A stretch of 64,000 nucleotides of DNA from Pseudomonas farsensis (lineage in GTDB: Bacteria > Pseudomonadota > Gammaproteobacteria > Pseudomonadales > Pseudomonadaceae). Of the stretch, positions 37,310 through 49,307 are shown one piece after another. Within the stretch, counting starts at the first letter, position 1. Each line of letters opens with the position of its first letter. The stretch is from contig NZ_JABWRF020000001.1 of the NCBI RefSeq assembly GCF_014268805.2, positions 1,116,001 to 1,180,000 on the forward strand. Direction: 5' to 3'. The position numbers were made by a program, and so were the translations under genes. The notes under the pieces were generated by a model. It saw only the letters and a program-made list of their open reading frames with translations, had not been told where the DNA came from and did not search any database.

Positions 37310-38014
37310 ATGTTGAAAGTCGAAGTTTATCGCTACAACCCCGACACCGACGCGGCCCCCAAGATGGAGTCGTTCGACGTCGATACCGGCGGCAAGGACC
37401 TGATGGTTCTGGACGTGCTGGCACTGATCAAGGAAAAGGACGAGGGCTTCTCGTACCGTCGCTCGTGCCGTGAAGGCGTGTGCGGTTCCGACGGCATGAA
37501 CATGAACGGCAAGAACGGCCTGGCCTGCATCACCCCGCTGTCGGGTGTGGTGAAGAAGGGCAAGCTGGTTCTGCGTCCGCTGCCGGGCCTGCCAGTCATT
37601 CGTGACTTGGTCGTCGATATGAGCATCTTCTACAAGCAGTACGAGAAGGTGAAGCCATTCCTGCAGAACGACACGCCGGCTCCGGCCATCGAGCGTCTGC
37701 AGTCGCCAGAAGAGCGCGAGAAGCTGGACGGTCTGTACGAGTGCATCCTGTGCGCTTGCTGCTCGACTTCCTGCCCGTCGTTCTGGTGGAACCCTGACAA
37801 GTTCCTCGGCCCGGCTGCGCTGCTGCAGGCCTACCGTTTCCTGGCCGACAGCCGTGACACCAAAACTCAGGAGCGCCTGGCGTCCCTGGATGACCCGTTC
37901 AGCGTATTCCGCTGCCGCGGGATCATGAACTGCGTGAACGTTTGCCCCAAGGGTCTGAACCCGACCAAGGCTATCGGCCACGTGCGTAACATGCTGCTGC
38001 AAAGCGGCACCTGA
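37310..38014 (+). CDS. sdhB: Succinate dehydrogenase iron-sulfur subunit SdhB
   Basis: The product has 234 residues. The N-terminal 2Fe-2S ferredoxin domain has SCREGVCGSDGMNMNG with the ligand cysteines. The C-terminal domain binds 4Fe-4S and 3Fe-4S (CILCACCSTSCPSFWWNPDKF; CRGIMNCVNVCPKGLNPTKA). The ATG at 37310 is chosen over an in-frame GTG at 37301 because it gives the standard N-terminus MLKVEVYRYNP. It passes electrons from SdhA to the quinone site. Confidence 0.97.
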   Translation: MLKVEVYRYNPDTDAAPKMESFDVDTGGKDLMVLDVLALIKEKDEGFSYRRSCREGVCGSDGMNMNGKNGLACITPLSGVVKKGKLVLRPLPGLPVIRDLVVDMSIFYKQYEKVKPFLQNDTPAPAIERLQSPEEREKLDGLYECILCACCSTSCPSFWWNPDKFLGPAALLQAYRFLADSRDTKTQERLASLDDPFSVFRCRGIMNCVNVCPKGLNPTKAIGHVRNMLLQSGT

Positions 38015-38043
38015 TTCAAAAAGTTGTAACTGCAGTATGCCAA

Positions 38044-38066
38044 GGTGCGGGTGGTGAGCCCGCACC
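38044..38066 (+). other. Hairpin between sdhB and sucA
   Basis: GGTGCGGG / CCCGCACC forms an eight-base stem with a seven-base loop. No T-run follows, so it is more likely an RNA stability or processing element separating the sdh and suc parts of a long transcript than a terminator. The rest of 38015-38259 has no gene. Confidence 0.55.
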
Positions 38067-38259
38067 AAGGCAATAATCGAGCAGGGCTTACAAGGCCCTC
38101 GCTCATTACCTATGAAGATATGAGACCAGCAGGGGCTTTCCGGGCTGGTACCCGGAAGATCAGCAAGATCCAAGTGGCGTGGTTCAGTCGCTGTGTTCGG
38201 ACTTTTCCATGTTTTCTGAGGTTCTCGCCGATTAGTCCCCTAACCGAGGGTGACCAAGC

Positions 38260-41091
38260 ATGCAAGAAAGCGTGATGCAGCGCATGTGGGAAAGCGCCCA
38301 CCTTTCAGGTGGTAACGCTGCATATGTGGAAGAGCTCTACGAACTCTACCTGCACGACCCTAACGCTGTGCCAGAAGAGTGGCGCACCTACTTCCAGAAG
38401 TTGCCCGCCGACGGCAGCACCGCTACTGATGTATCGCACTCGACAATCCGCGACCATTTCGTACTGCTGGCAAAGAACCAGCGCCGCGCCCAACCGGTTT
38501 CCGCCGGGAGCGTGAGCAGTGAACACGAGAAGAAGCAGGTTGAAGTTCTGCGACTGATCCAGGCCTATCGTATGCGCGGCCATCAGGCTGCCAAGCTCGA
38601 CCCGTTGGGGTTGTGGCAGCGCCCTGCGCCCGTAGACCTGTCGATCAATCACTACGGCTTGACCAATGCCGATCTTGATACGACCTTCCGTGCCGGCGAC
38701 CTGTTCATCGGCAAAGAGGAAGCGAGCCTACGCGAAATTTTCGAGGCGCTCGAGAAGACATATTGTCGCACCATCGGTGCCGAGTTCACCCACATCGTCG
38801 ATTCCGAGCAGCGCAGCTGGTTCCAGCAGCGTCTGGAAAGCGTCCGTGGCCGCCCTGATTTTTCCGCCGATGTGCAATCGCACCTGCTCGAGCGTGTCAC
38901 CGCCGGTGAAGGCCTTGAGAAGTACCTGGGCACCAAGTACCCCGGCACCAAGCGCTTCGGCCTTGAAGGCGGCGAGAGCCTGATTCCGATGCTGGACGAA
39001 ATGATCCAGCGTTCTGGCTCCTATGGCGTCAAGGAAGTCGTTATCGGCATGGCCCACCGTGGCCGTCTGAACGTGCTGGTCAACACCTTCGGCAAGAACC
39101 CGCGCGAGCTGTTCGACGAGTTCGAAGGCAAGAAGATGAACGAGCTGGGCTCCGGTGACGTCAAGTACCACCAGGGCTTCTCCTCGAACGTGATGACTCC
39201 AGGCGGCGAAGTCCACCTGGCCATGGCGTTCAACCCGTCCCACCTGGAAATCGTCTCGCCAGTTGTGGAAGGCTCGGTTCGCGCCCGTCAGGACCGTCGC
39301 AACGATGCTGTTGGCGACAAGGTACTGCCGATATCGATCCACGGTGACGCGGCATTCGCCGGCCAAGGCGTGGTGCTCGAAACCTTCCAGATGTCGCAGA
39401 CCCGCGGTTTCAAGACCGGCGGTACCGTGCACATCGTGATCAACAACCAGGTTGGTTTCACCATCAGCAACCCGCTGGACGCGCGCTCCACCGAGTATGC
39501 GACCGACGTTGCCAAGATGATTCAGGCGCCGATCCTGCACGTCAACGGCGATGACCCCGAAGCGGTGCTGTTCGTTACCCAGCTGGCCATCGATTACCGC
39601 ATGCAGTTCAAGCGTGACGTGGTAGTCGACCTGGTTTGCTACCGCCGCCGTGGCCACAACGAAGCTGACGAGCCTAACGGCACCCAGCCATTGATGTATC
39701 AGCAGATCAGCAAGCAGCGCACTACTCGCGAGCTGTATGCCGAGGCATTGATCCAGGCTGGCCGTATCGACGCCGAACGCGCCCAGGCCAAGATCGACGA
39801 CTACCGCAATGCGCTGGATAACGGCCTGCATGTGGTCAAGAGCCTGGTCAAGGAGCCGAACCGCGAGCTGTTCGTCGACTGGCGTCCATACCTGGGCCAT
39901 GCCTGGACTGCGCGTCACGACACCCGCTTCGACCTCAAGACCTTGCAGGACTTGTCCGCCAAGCTGCTCGAGCTGCCGGAAGGCTTCGTCGTCCAGCGCC
40001 AGGTTGCCAAAATCTACGAAGATCGCCAGAAGATGCAGGCCGGTGGCTTGCCGATCAACTGGGGTTATGCAGAGACCATGGCCTACGCCACCCTGCAGTT
40101 CGAAGGTCACCCGATCCGCATGACCGGCCAGGACATCGGCCGTGGCACCTTCTCCCACCGCCACGCGGTACTGCACAACCAGAAGGACGCCAGCACCTAT
40201 ATTCCGCTGCAGAATCTGTTCCCGGGTCAGCCGCGTTTCGACCTGTACGATTCCTTCCTCTCGGAGGAAGCGGTACTGGCCTTCGAATACGGCTACTCCA
40301 CCACCACGCCAAACGCGCTGGTGATCTGGGAAGCCCAGTTCGGCGACTTCGCCAACGGTGCGCAAGTGGTGATCGACCAGTTCATCACCAGCGGCGAGCA
40401 CAAGTGGGGCCGCCTGTGCGGTCTGACCATGCTGCTGCCGCACGGTTATGAAGGGCAGGGCCCGGAGCACTCCTCCGCGCGTCTGGAGCGTTACCTGCAG
40501 CTGTGCGCCGAGCACAACATTCAGGTGTGCGTACCGACCACCCCGGCACAGATCTACCACCTGCTGCGTCGCCAGGTGATCCGCCCGCTGCGCAAGCCGC
40601 TGGTCGTGCTCACGCCGAAGTCGTTGCTGCGCCACAAGCTGGCCATTTCGACCCTCGAAGACCTGGCCGAAGGTTCGTTCCAGACCGTGATCCCGGAAAT
40701 CGATGCAATCGATCCGGCCAAGGTCGAGCGCCTGGTGCTGTGCAGCGGCAAGGTCTACTACGACCTGCTGGAAAAACGCCGTGCCGAGGGCCGTGAAGAC
40801 ATCGCCATCCTGCGTCTGGAACAGCTGTATCCGTTCCCTGAGGATGACCTGGTCGAGATCCTGGCTCAGTACACCAACCTCAAAGCTGCAGTCTGGTGTC
40901 AGGAAGAGCCGATGAACCAGGGTGCCTGGTACAGCAGCCAGCACCACATGCGCCGTATTCTGGGTCGCCACAACAAGGCACTGAACCTCGAATACGCCGG
41001 CCGCGACGCTTCCGCCGCGCCAGCCTGTGGTTACGCATCGAAGCACGCCGAACAGCAGGAAAAACTGCTGCAAGACGCCTTCACTGTTTAA
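38260..41091 (+). CDS. sucA: 2-oxoglutarate dehydrogenase E1 component SucA
   Basis: This thiamine-diphosphate enzyme decarboxylates 2-oxoglutarate and passes the succinyl group to the lipoyl arm of SucB. The product has 943 residues, the usual length. Features are the N-terminal E2-docking helix (YVEELYELYLHDPNAVPEEW), the VIGMAHRGRLNVLVN and HGDAAFAGQGVVLETFQMSQ motifs, the ThDP-binding HVNGDDPEAVLFVTQLAIDY stretch and the Pyr-domain GQDIGRGTFSHRHAVLH. GAGGGTGACCAAGC precedes the ATG. Confidence 0.98.
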   Translation: MQESVMQRMWESAHLSGGNAAYVEELYELYLHDPNAVPEEWRTYFQKLPADGSTATDVSHSTIRDHFVLLAKNQRRAQPVSAGSVSSEHEKKQVEVLRLIQAYRMRGHQAAKLDPLGLWQRPAPVDLSINHYGLTNADLDTTFRAGDLFIGKEEASLREIFEALEKTYCRTIGAEFTHIVDSEQRSWFQQRLESVRGRPDFSADVQSHLLERVTAGEGLEKYLGTKYPGTKRFGLEGGESLIPMLDEMIQRSGSYGVKEVVIGMAHRGRLNVLVNTFGKNPRELFDEFEGKKMNELGSGDVKYHQGFSSNVMTPGGEVHLAMAFNPSHLEIVSPVVEGSVRARQDRRNDAVGDKVLPISIHGDAAFAGQGVVLETFQMSQTRGFKTGGTVHIVINNQVGFTISNPLDARSTEYATDVAKMIQAPILHVNGDDPEAVLFVTQLAIDYRMQFKRDVVVDLVCYRRRGHNEADEPNGTQPLMYQQISKQRTTRELYAEALIQAGRIDAERAQAKIDDYRNALDNGLHVVKSLVKEPNRELFVDWRPYLGHAWTARHDTRFDLKTLQDLSAKLLELPEGFVVQRQVAKIYEDRQKMQAGGLPINWGYAETMAYATLQFEGHPIRMTGQDIGRGTFSHRHAVLHNQKDASTYIPLQNLFPGQPRFDLYDSFLSEEAVLAFEYGYSTTTPNALVIWEAQFGDFANGAQVVIDQFITSGEHKWGRLCGLTMLLPHGYEGQGPEHSSARLERYLQLCAEHNIQVCVPTTPAQIYHLLRRQVIRPLRKPLVVLTPKSLLRHKLAISTLEDLAEGSFQTVIPEIDAIDPAKVERLVLCSGKVYYDLLEKRRAEGREDIAILRLEQLYPFPEDDLVEILAQYTNLKAAVWCQEEPMNQGAWYSSQHHMRRILGRHNKALNLEYAGRDASAAPACGYASKHAEQQEKLLQDAFTV

Positions 41092-41133
41092 CGCCTTCGT
41101 GCACCTGAAACCGAATTTAAGGAAACACTGCTA

Positions 41134-42357
41134 ATGGCTATCGAGATCAAAGCCCCAACCTTCCCGGAATCGGTCGCCGACGGCACCGTCGCCACCTGGC
41201 ACAAAAAGCCGGGCGAAGCCGTCAAGCGTGACGAGCTGATCGTTGACATCGAGACCGACAAGGTCGTCCTGGAAGTCCTGGCCACCGCTGATGGCGTGCT
41301 GGGTGACATCGTCAAGGGCGAGGGCGAAACCGTCCTGTCCGACGAAGTCCTGGGTTCGATCGTGGAAGGCGGTGCTGCCGCCGCGCCAGCCGCTGCCGCC
41401 CCGGCCGCAGCCCCGGCTGCCGCTGCCGCTGGCGCTGCCGATGCGGGCGAAGACGACCCAGTCGCCGCACCTGCTGCACGCAAGCTGGCTGAAGAAAACG
41501 GTATCGACCTGGCCTCTGTTGCCGGTACCGGCAAAGGCGGTCGCGTGACCAAGGAAGACGTCGTCGCCGCCGTCGCCAACAAGAAGTCGGCACCTGCTGC
41601 CGCTGCCAAGCCGGCTGCTGCCGCTGCTGCCCAGGTTGTCGTCGCCGCTGGCGACCGCACCGAGAAGCGCGTGCCGATGACCCGCCTGCGCGCCAAGATC
41701 GCCGAGCGTCTGGTCGAAGCCCAGTCGAACATGGCCATGCTGACCACCTTCAACGAAGTCGACATGACCGAAGTCATGGCCCTGCGTTCGAAGTACAAGG
41801 ACCTGTTCGAGAAGACCCACAACGGCGTACGCCTGGGCTTCATGTCGTTCTTCGTCAAGGCCGCTACCGAGGCGCTGAAGCGCTACCCGGCAGTCAACGC
41901 TTCGATCGATGGCAATGACATCGTCTACCACGGCTTTGCCGACGTCGGCGTTGCCGTCTCCAGCGACCGTGGTCTGGTAGTACCGGTACTGCGTAACGCC
42001 GAATCGATGTCGCTGGCCGAAATCGAAAACGGCATCGCTACCTTCGGCAAGAAGGCCCGTGACGGCAAGCTGTCGATCGAAGAAATGACCGGTGGTACCT
42101 TCACCATCACCAACGGTGGTACCTTCGGTTCGATGATGTCTACCCCGATCGTCAACCCGCCGCAGGCTGCGATTCTGGGTATGCACAACATCATTCAGCG
42201 CCCGATGGCCATTAATGGCCAAGTGGTAATTCGCCCGATGATGTACCTGGCGCTGTCGTACGATCACCGCCTGATCGATGGTAAGGAAGCCGTGACCTTC
42301 CTGGTGACTATCAAGAACCTGCTGGAAGATCCGTCCCGCCTGCTGCTGGACATCTAA
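41134..42357 (+). CDS. sucB: Dihydrolipoyllysine succinyltransferase SucB (E2)
   Basis: The product has 407 residues. The N-terminal lipoyl domain carries K43 in [11 protein letters not shown]. An Ala/Pro-rich linker follows, with many AAPAAAP-type repeats, then the E1/E3-binding peripheral domain ([20 protein letters not shown]) and the catalytic domain (about 175-405) with H378 and D382 in [13 protein letters not shown]. It forms the 24-mer core of the 2-oxoglutarate dehydrogenase complex. It is encoded 42 bases after sucA. Confidence 0.98.
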
Positions 42358-42364
42358 TCGCGCG

Positions 42365-43889
<1,525 letters not shown>

Positions 43890-44061
43890 TTATAAGAAAC
43901 CACGGCGGGCTGCCCGTCGTGAGTCTTGCGTGCATGACTCACCGCGGAACGTCCGCCGGACCGGATCACATGGGATAACCCGGGGTCAACGGTCACAGGT
44001 GGTGCGGCGCCGGTAATGGCGCAGCGCCGAAGCGCAGTACCTAACGAAGACGGTAAAAAGC

Positions 44062-45228
44062 ATGAATCTTCACGAGTATCAGGGCAAGCAGCTGTTCGCT
44101 GAATACGGCCTGCCAGTTTCCAAGGGTTTCGCAGTCGACACCCCTGAAGCTGCAGCAGAAGCCTGCGACAAGATTGGTGGTTCGGAGTGGGTCGTCAAGG
44201 CCCAGGTCCACGCTGGTGGTCGCGGTAAAGCGGGCGGCGTCAAGCTGGTTCGCAGCAAGGAAGACGCCAAGGCGTTCGCTGCACAATGGCTGGGCAAGCG
44301 CCTGGTAACCTACCAGACCGACGCCAACGGTCAGCCAGTGACCAAGATCCTGGTCGAATCCTGCACCGACATCGCCAAAGAGCTGTACCTGGGCGCTGTG
44401 GTCGATCGTTCGAGCCGCCGCATCGTGTTCATGGCCTCCACCGAAGGTGGCGTGGACATCGAGAAAGTTGCGCACGACACCCCCGAGAAGATCATCAAGG
44501 CAACCATCGATCCGCTGGTCGGCGCTCAGCCGTTCCAGGGTCGTGAACTGGCATTCCAGCTGGGTCTGGAAGGCAAGCAAGTTGCTCAGTTCGCCAAGAT
44601 TTTCGTAGGCCTGGCCAAGCTCTTCAAAGAGCACGACCTGGCCCTGCTGGAAGTCAACCCGCTGGTGATCAAGGCCGACGGCGATCTGCACTGCCTCGAT
44701 GCCAAGATCAACATCGACGCCAACGCAATGTACCGTCAGCCTAAGCTGAAAACCTTCCACGACCCGTCCCAGGACGATCCTCGTGAAGCCCACGCAGCCA
44801 GCTTCGAGCTGAACTACGTGGCGCTGGAAGGCAACATTGGCTGCATGGTCAACGGTGCTGGCCTGGCCATGGGTACCATGGACATCGTCAACCTGCATGG
44901 CGGCAAGCCAGCCAACTTCCTCGACGTGGGCGGCGGCGCTACCAAAGAACGCGTTACCGAAGCGTTCAAGATCATTCTGTCCGACAGCAATGTCGCGGCC
45001 GTACTGGTCAACATCTTCGGCGGCATCGTTCGCTGCGACATGATTGCCGAAGGCATCATCGGCGCTGTGAAAGAAGTTGGCGTTAAAGTGCCGGTTGTTG
45101 TTCGCCTTGAAGGCAACAACGCTGAACTGGGCGCTAAAGTACTGGCAGAAAGCGGTTTGAACATCATTGCGGCAACCAGCCTGACCGACGCTGCTCAACA
45201 AGTTGTCAAAGCTGCGGAGGGCAAGTAA
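44062..45228 (+). CDS. sucC: Succinyl-CoA synthetase beta subunit SucC
   Basis: The product has 388 residues. The ATP-grasp domain has [20 protein letters not shown] and the substrate loop [20 protein letters not shown]. The C-terminal domain has [20 protein letters not shown]. With SucD it converts succinyl-CoA to succinate while making ATP or GTP. Its TAA overlaps the sucD ATG by one base. The 172-base gap after lpd has hairpins (CGGCGGGCTGCCCGTCG) but no clear terminator, so it may be part of the long sdh-suc transcript. Confidence 0.98.
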   Translation: MNLHEYQGKQLFAEYGLPVSKGFAVDTPEAAAEACDKIGGSEWVVKAQVHAGGRGKAGGVKLVRSKEDAKAFAAQWLGKRLVTYQTDANGQPVTKILVESCTDIAKELYLGAVVDRSSRRIVFMASTEGGVDIEKVAHDTPEKIIKATIDPLVGAQPFQGRELAFQLGLEGKQVAQFAKIFVGLAKLFKEHDLALLEVNPLVIKADGDLHCLDAKINIDANAMYRQPKLKTFHDPSQDDPREAHAASFELNYVALEGNIGCMVNGAGLAMGTMDIVNLHGGKPANFLDVGGGATKERVTEAFKIILSDSNVAAVLVNIFGGIVRCDMIAEGIIGAVKEVGVKVPVVVRLEGNNAELGAKVLAESGLNIIAATSLTDAAQQVVKAAEGK

Positions 45229-46112
45229 TGAGCGTCCTGATCAATAAAGACACCAAAGTCATCTGCCAGGGCTTCACCGGCTCGCAAGGTACTTTCCACT
45301 CCGAGCAAGCCATCGCCTACGGCACCAAGATGGTTGGCGGCGTGACCCCAGGCAAAGGCGGCACCACTCACCTGGGCCTGCCGGTGTTCAACACCGTGAA
45401 AGAAGCTGTAGAAGCTACCGGCGCTGACGCTTCGGTCATCTACGTTCCAGCTCCTTTCTGCAAGGACTCCATCCTTGAAGCCGCTTTCGGTGGCATCAAG
45501 CTGATCGTCTGCATCACCGAAGGTATTCCTACCCTCGACATGCTGGACGCCAAGGTCAAGTGCGACGAGCTGGGCGTTACCCTGATCGGTCCTAACTGCC
45601 CAGGTGTCATCACCCCGGGCGAGTGCAAGATCGGCATCATGCCAGGCCACATCCACTTGCCAGGCAAGGTCGGTATCGTTTCGCGTTCCGGCACCCTGAC
45701 CTACGAAGCTGTCAAGCAGACCACCGACGCCGGCTTCGGCCAGTCGACCTGTGTCGGCATCGGCGGTGACCCGATCCCGGGCTCCAACTTCATCGACATC
45801 CTGAAGCTGTTCCAGGAAGACCCGAAGACCGAAGCGATCGTCATGATCGGTGAGATCGGCGGTTCGGCTGAAGAAGAAGCCGCGGCCTACATCAAGGCCC
45901 ACGTCACCAAGCCAGTGGTTTCCTACATTGCCGGTGTGACTGCACCAGCGGGCAAGCGTATGGGCCACGCAGGCGCCATCATCTCCGGCGGCAAAGGCAC
46001 TGCGGACGAGAAGTTCGCCGCACTGCAAGACGCTGGCGTGAAGACCGTGCGTTCGCTGGCTGACATCGGCAAGGCCCTGGCCGAGCTGACTGGCTGGGAA
46101 GCCAAGAAGTAA
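45228..46112 (+). CDS. sucD: Succinyl-CoA synthetase alpha subunit SucD
   Basis: The product has 294 residues. The N-terminal CoA-binding Rossmann domain has [20 protein letters not shown] and [10 protein letters not shown]. The phospho-histidine is H247 in [17 protein letters not shown], and the [12 protein letters not shown] power-helix motif is present. A UUCG-loop terminator lies 27 bases after the stop, ending the TCA cluster. Confidence 0.98.
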   Translation: MSVLINKDTKVICQGFTGSQGTFHSEQAIAYGTKMVGGVTPGKGGTTHLGLPVFNTVKEAVEATGADASVIYVPAPFCKDSILEAAFGGIKLIVCITEGIPTLDMLDAKVKCDELGVTLIGPNCPGVITPGECKIGIMPGHIHLPGKVGIVSRSGTLTYEAVKQTTDAGFGQSTCVGIGGDPIPGSNFIDILKLFQEDPKTEAIVMIGEIGGSAEEEAAAYIKAHVTKPVVSYIAGVTAPAGKRMGHAGAIISGGKGTADEKFAALQDAGVKTVRSLADIGKALAELTGWEAKK

Positions 46113-46139
46113 TACTGCGACACCCCCCCACGCGCACAG

Positions 46140-46160
46140 AGGCCACCTTCGGGTGGCCTT
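46140..46160 (+). terminator. Intrinsic terminator of the TCA cluster
   Basis: AGGCCACC-TTCG-GGTGGCCT, an eight-base stem with a stable UUCG tetraloop, followed by TTGTCGTTTTT. Confidence 0.88.
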
Positions 46161-46182
46161 TGTCGTTTTTGGGTTGTGGACC

Positions 46183-46321
46183 CCATCGCGGGGCAAGCCC
46201 GCTCCCACGCAGAGTTTAGGGGGCACTTGCGTGCGGCCTCATCGCAGGCTTGCACAGAACCATGGGATCTCCCCCAGAGCCTGGTCAAAGTCACTGTTGG
46301 AACGGGCTTGCCCCGCGATGG
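46183..46321. repeat. REP-bounded mosaic element (relative of copies A-C)
   Basis: Perfect 19-bp inverted repeats (46183-46201 and 46303-46321; CCATCGCGGGGCAAGCCCG) bound a 139-bp unit. The interior contains GGCCTCATCGCAGGCTTGCA and a CAGAACCATGGGATCTCCC module that also occurs inside or beside the composite elements. It looks like a REPIN-type pair that captured part of the larger repeat. Confidence 0.75.
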
Positions 46322-46631
46322 CTATCTGCTACAGCGAGAATTATCGGCGGCATCACTAGGATTTTTCACACAGACTAATTCCCGCACCCTGCGATAATTC
46401 CACCTGTCCACGGTCAGCAAGACGACAAACCGCTACGTACATCGGACAAACAGCACCGTTACAGTGCGCTTGCCCGGCAAAACGGTTAATCTACGCGCTC
46501 ACTTTGTGCCCGTGCCCCAAAAGGGAACGACACGCTAAACGGGTCTGGCTCATCAAGCCGGGCAACATTTCCCTCATTCATGGGGAAATTCCCTCTCGAA
46601 TCCCGATTTCAGCAGTGTGGTACTACCCCAA
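46322..46631. other. Non-coding leader region upstream of brnQ
   Basis: These 310 bases have lower GC content than the coding DNA and contain no frame that looks real. A short imperfect repeat around GGGGAAATTCCC lies about 45 bases before the brnQ start. I see no riboswitch core, and no attenuator with an obvious leader peptide was identified. Confidence 0.35.
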
Positions 46632-47945
46632 ATGAAAGTTTTGAAAGGCCAGGATATCCTGGCACTTGGCTTTATGACGTTTGCGCTTTTCGTCGGCGCG
46701 GGCAACATCATCTTCCCGCCTATCGTTGGCCTGCAGTCCGGGCCGCACGTATGGATGGCAGCCCTGGGCTTTTTGGTAACGGCCGTTGGCCTGCCCGTCA
46801 TCACCGTGGTCGCACTGGCCAAGGTCGGTGGCGGCATGGACGCCCTGAGCAGCCCCATTGGCAAGTTCTTCGGCGGCCTGCTGGCGGCGGTGTGCTACCT
46901 CTCGGTAGGCCCGCTGTTCGCGACCCCGCGCACGGCCACCGTGTCGTTCGAGGTAGGTGTGGCGCCGCTGACCGGTGAAAGCCCGACTGCGCTGTTCATC
47001 TACAGCCTTGTGTACTTCCTCGTGGTGCTGGCTGTCTCGATGTACCCAGGCAAGCTGCTCGACACCGTCGGCCGCTTCCTCGCGCCGTTGAAGATCATCG
47101 CCCTGGCGGTGCTCGGCATTGCTGCGTTTGCGCTGCCTGCCGGGACCATCGGCGAGGCTCAGCCACAGTACGTAGCCGCGCCGTTCTCGCAGGGGTTCAT
47201 CAATGGCTACCTGACCATGGACACCCTGGGGGCGCTGGTCTTCGGTATTGTCATCGTCAACGCGATCCGCTCGCGCGGTGTGGAATCGCCGCAACTGATC
47301 ACCCGCTATGCCATCATTGCCGGGCTGATTGCCGGTGTGGGCCTGGCGCTGGTGTACATCAGCCTGTTCCGCCTGGGCGCCGGCAGCCATGAAATCGCCG
47401 CCAATGCCAGCAACGGCGCTGCAGTTCTGCATGCCTATGTGCAGCACACCTTCGGTTCGCTTGGCAGTGGTTTCCTGGCCGTGCTGATCGCCCTGGCATG
47501 CCTGGTGACCGCAGTGGGCCTGACCTGCGCGTGCGCCGAGTACTTCAGCCAGATTCTGCCGCTGTCGTATCGTGCGCTGGTGGTCATTCTGGCCGGCTTC
47601 TCGCTGGTGGTGTCCAACCTGGGCTTGACCAAGCTGATCATGTTCTCGATCCCCGTGCTCACGGCCATCTATCCGCCGTGCATCGTGGTCGTGGCGCTGA
47701 GCTTCGTCAAAGAGCTGTGGAACTCGCCGGTGCGCATCCTGGCGCCGGTGATGCTGGTCTCGCTGCTGTTCGGCCTGGTTGACGCAATCAAGACCACCAG
47801 CCTTGCCGATAAGCTGCCGGAGGTGGTCGCCCACCTGCCGTTGAGCGAGCAGGGCCTTGCCTGGCTGGTGCCTTCGGTCATCATGCTGGTCGCCGCTGCT
47901 GCCTTCGACCACTTGGTCGGTAAGCCGCGCGAGGCGCTGGCCTGA
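46632..47945 (+). CDS. brnQ: Branched-chain amino acid carrier BrnQ (LIVCS family)
   Basis: The product is a 437-residue, 12-helix inner-membrane carrier that imports Leu, Ile and Val with Na+. Family features are the N-terminal [20 protein letters not shown], the [20 protein letters not shown] signature and repeated Gly-rich helices. The ATG at 46632 gives the standard N-terminus MKVLKGQDI; a GTG at 46617 is possible. It is monocistronic with its own terminator. Confidence 0.94.
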   Translation: MKVLKGQDILALGFMTFALFVGAGNIIFPPIVGLQSGPHVWMAALGFLVTAVGLPVITVVALAKVGGGMDALSSPIGKFFGGLLAAVCYLSVGPLFATPRTATVSFEVGVAPLTGESPTALFIYSLVYFLVVLAVSMYPGKLLDTVGRFLAPLKIIALAVLGIAAFALPAGTIGEAQPQYVAAPFSQGFINGYLTMDTLGALVFGIVIVNAIRSRGVESPQLITRYAIIAGLIAGVGLALVYISLFRLGAGSHEIAANASNGAAVLHAYVQHTFGSLGSGFLAVLIALACLVTAVGLTCACAEYFSQILPLSYRALVVILAGFSLVVSNLGLTKLIMFSIPVLTAIYPPCIVVVALSFVKELWNSPVRILAPVMLVSLLFGLVDAIKTTSLADKLPEVVAHLPLSEQGLAWLVPSVIMLVAAAAFDHLVGKPREALA

Positions 47946-48010
47946 CAGGTTGAACCCCGTGCGCTGACGCCGGCCACAAGCCTAATGGCGCAGCGACGGG
48001 GGCCAATCCG

Positions 48011-48045
48011 AAACCCCACTCCTGTTCAGGGGGTGGGGTTTTTTA
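48011..48045 (+). terminator. Intrinsic terminator of brnQ
   Basis: ACCCCACTCCTG / GGGGGTGGGGT stem followed by six T. Confidence 0.85.
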
Positions 48046-48165
48046 TTGCCATCAGCCAGCGGCAGAGCGGGTGGTAGATTTCGCCATCGCTCTGTGCCTT
48101 TTACTGCTTGCCAGCGTCGAATCCCGGTCGCCATTATCTGTGCATCTGGCCCTCGGGAACCCTGC

Positions 48166-48915
48166 ATGAACGTTATCCAAAGTAATCTTCCTAACCTGCT
48201 GGCAGCGTGCTGGTTCGTCATCTGCTGGGGCGGCTATACCCGCTACGCCATCTGGAAGGGCCGCGACACCGCCTGCCTTGCCAGTGTGCTGCACTTGTAC
48301 CGCGAGGACTGGATGCGGCGCATGCTGTTGCGCGACAACCGTATCGCCGATGCCAGCGTGATCGGCAACCTGGAGCGCAATGCATCGTTCTTTGCCTCCA
48401 GCACGCTGATTATTCTGGCCGGTATCCTCACGGTGCTTGGTGCTTCGGACCGCGCGCTGTCATTGCTTGCAGACCTGCCGTTGGTGCAGCAGGCGTCCCA
48501 GGGCATGTCGGAGATCAAGTTGCTGTGCCTGGCAACGGTCTTTGTCTACGCCTTCTTCACCTTTAGCTGGTGCATGCGTCAGTACAACTTTGCTGCTGTG
48601 CTGGTGGGGTCGGCGCCGATGATTGGCGAGCGCCAGGTGACCGAACTCGAACGTAATGCATTTGCCCAGCGGGCCTCGCGGGTGTTGTCGCTTGCGGCCA
48701 ACCAGTTCAACCTCGGTTTGCGCGCTTACTACTTCGGTATGGCCATGCTCAGTTGGTTCATCAACCCGTGGTTGTTCATGGGCGTTAGCGTGGGCGTGGT
48801 GTTTATTCTGTACCAGCGTGAGTTCCACTCCGATGTGCTCGAAGTGATGGTGTTTACCCCCACGCCGCAATTACCGCCCGAGGCGGGCAAAGACACTACG
48901 GCGGCAGTTAACTGA
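48166..48915 (+). CDS. DUF599-family integral membrane protein
   Basis: The product has 249 residues. About four transmembrane segments are visible (LLAACWFVICWGGYT, STLIILAGILTVLGA, LCLATVFVYAFFTFSWCM and FINPWLFMGVSVGVVFILY). The loop with REDWMRRMLLRDNRIADASV and the MRQYNFAAVLVGSAP stretch match the DUF599 family, whose function is unknown. The ATG at 48166 precedes the first hydrophobic helix directly. It shares a bidirectional terminator with the convergent lipoprotein gene. Confidence 0.85.
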   Translation: MNVIQSNLPNLLAACWFVICWGGYTRYAIWKGRDTACLASVLHLYREDWMRRMLLRDNRIADASVIGNLERNASFFASSTLIILAGILTVLGASDRALSLLADLPLVQQASQGMSEIKLLCLATVFVYAFFTFSWCMRQYNFAAVLVGSAPMIGERQVTELERNAFAQRASRVLSLAANQFNLGLRAYYFGMAMLSWFINPWLFMGVSVGVVFILYQREFHSDVLEVMVFTPTPQLPPEAGKDTTAAVN

Positions 48916-48942
48916 AGCGTTTCACCCTTAACTAACAGGCAC

Positions 48943-48971
48943 AAAAAAACCCGACAGCGTCGGGTTTTTTT
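48943..48971. terminator. Bidirectional intrinsic terminator
   Basis: AAAAAAACCCGAC-AGC-GTCGGGTTTTTTT, symmetrical, serving the DUF599 gene and the lipoprotein gene. Confidence 0.93.
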
Positions 48972-48982
48972 GTTTTAAGCAA

Positions 48983-49270
48983 TTACTGCTTGGCAGGCTC
49001 GCTCGGCGCAGTGCCTGGTGCCGGGGTAGCAGGGGCTGCCTCGTCAGCGGCTTCTTCAGCGGCTTTTTGCTGCGCTTCAGCCTGATCTTTGGCGGCTTCG
49101 GCGTTTTCCTTGGCAGCGTCGTTCATCTTATCCTGAGCTTCGCCCATTTTTTCCTGGGCTTGTTCAGCATGTTGCTGTGCGTCTTGGGCCTTGTCTTCGC
49201 TCGCTTTATCGCAAGCGGCCAGGCCCATGGTAGCGGCCAGCATCAGAGCAAAAGCAAAAGGTTTACGCAT
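48983..49270 (-). CDS. Small Ala/Glu/Lys-rich lipoprotein
   Basis: The product has 95 residues. The signal (KPFAFALMLAATMGLAAC) ends in lipobox LAAC, followed by DKASEDKAQ; Asp after Cys is the classical inner-membrane retention signal, although sorting rules in Pseudomonas also depend on later residues. The mature chain is an amphipathic helical repeat (EQAQEKMGEAQDKMNDAAKE) and a Pro/Ala tail, which suggests a coiled coil like Lpp-type proteins. An AlgU-type promoter candidate precedes it, suggesting an envelope-stress role. The specific function is unknown. Confidence 0.85.
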   Translation of the reverse strand: MRKPFAFALMLAATMGLAACDKASEDKAQDAQQHAEQAQEKMGEAQDKMNDAAKENAEAAKDQAEAQQKAAEEAADEAAPATPAPGTAPSEPAKQ

Positions 49271-49307
49271 GGGGTGTTTCTCCTGGGTGGAATAATCGAC
49301 TTGTACC

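Noticed and set aside
38728..41073. 781-codon open frame antisense to sucA
   Set aside because: SucA on the plus strand is unmistakable; the antisense frame is a by-product of high GC content in its third positions.
46322..46631. Riboswitch or T-box leader for brnQ
   Set aside because: No conserved riboswitch core or tRNA-pairing motif is visible, and leucine riboswitches of this kind are not expected in Pseudomonas.
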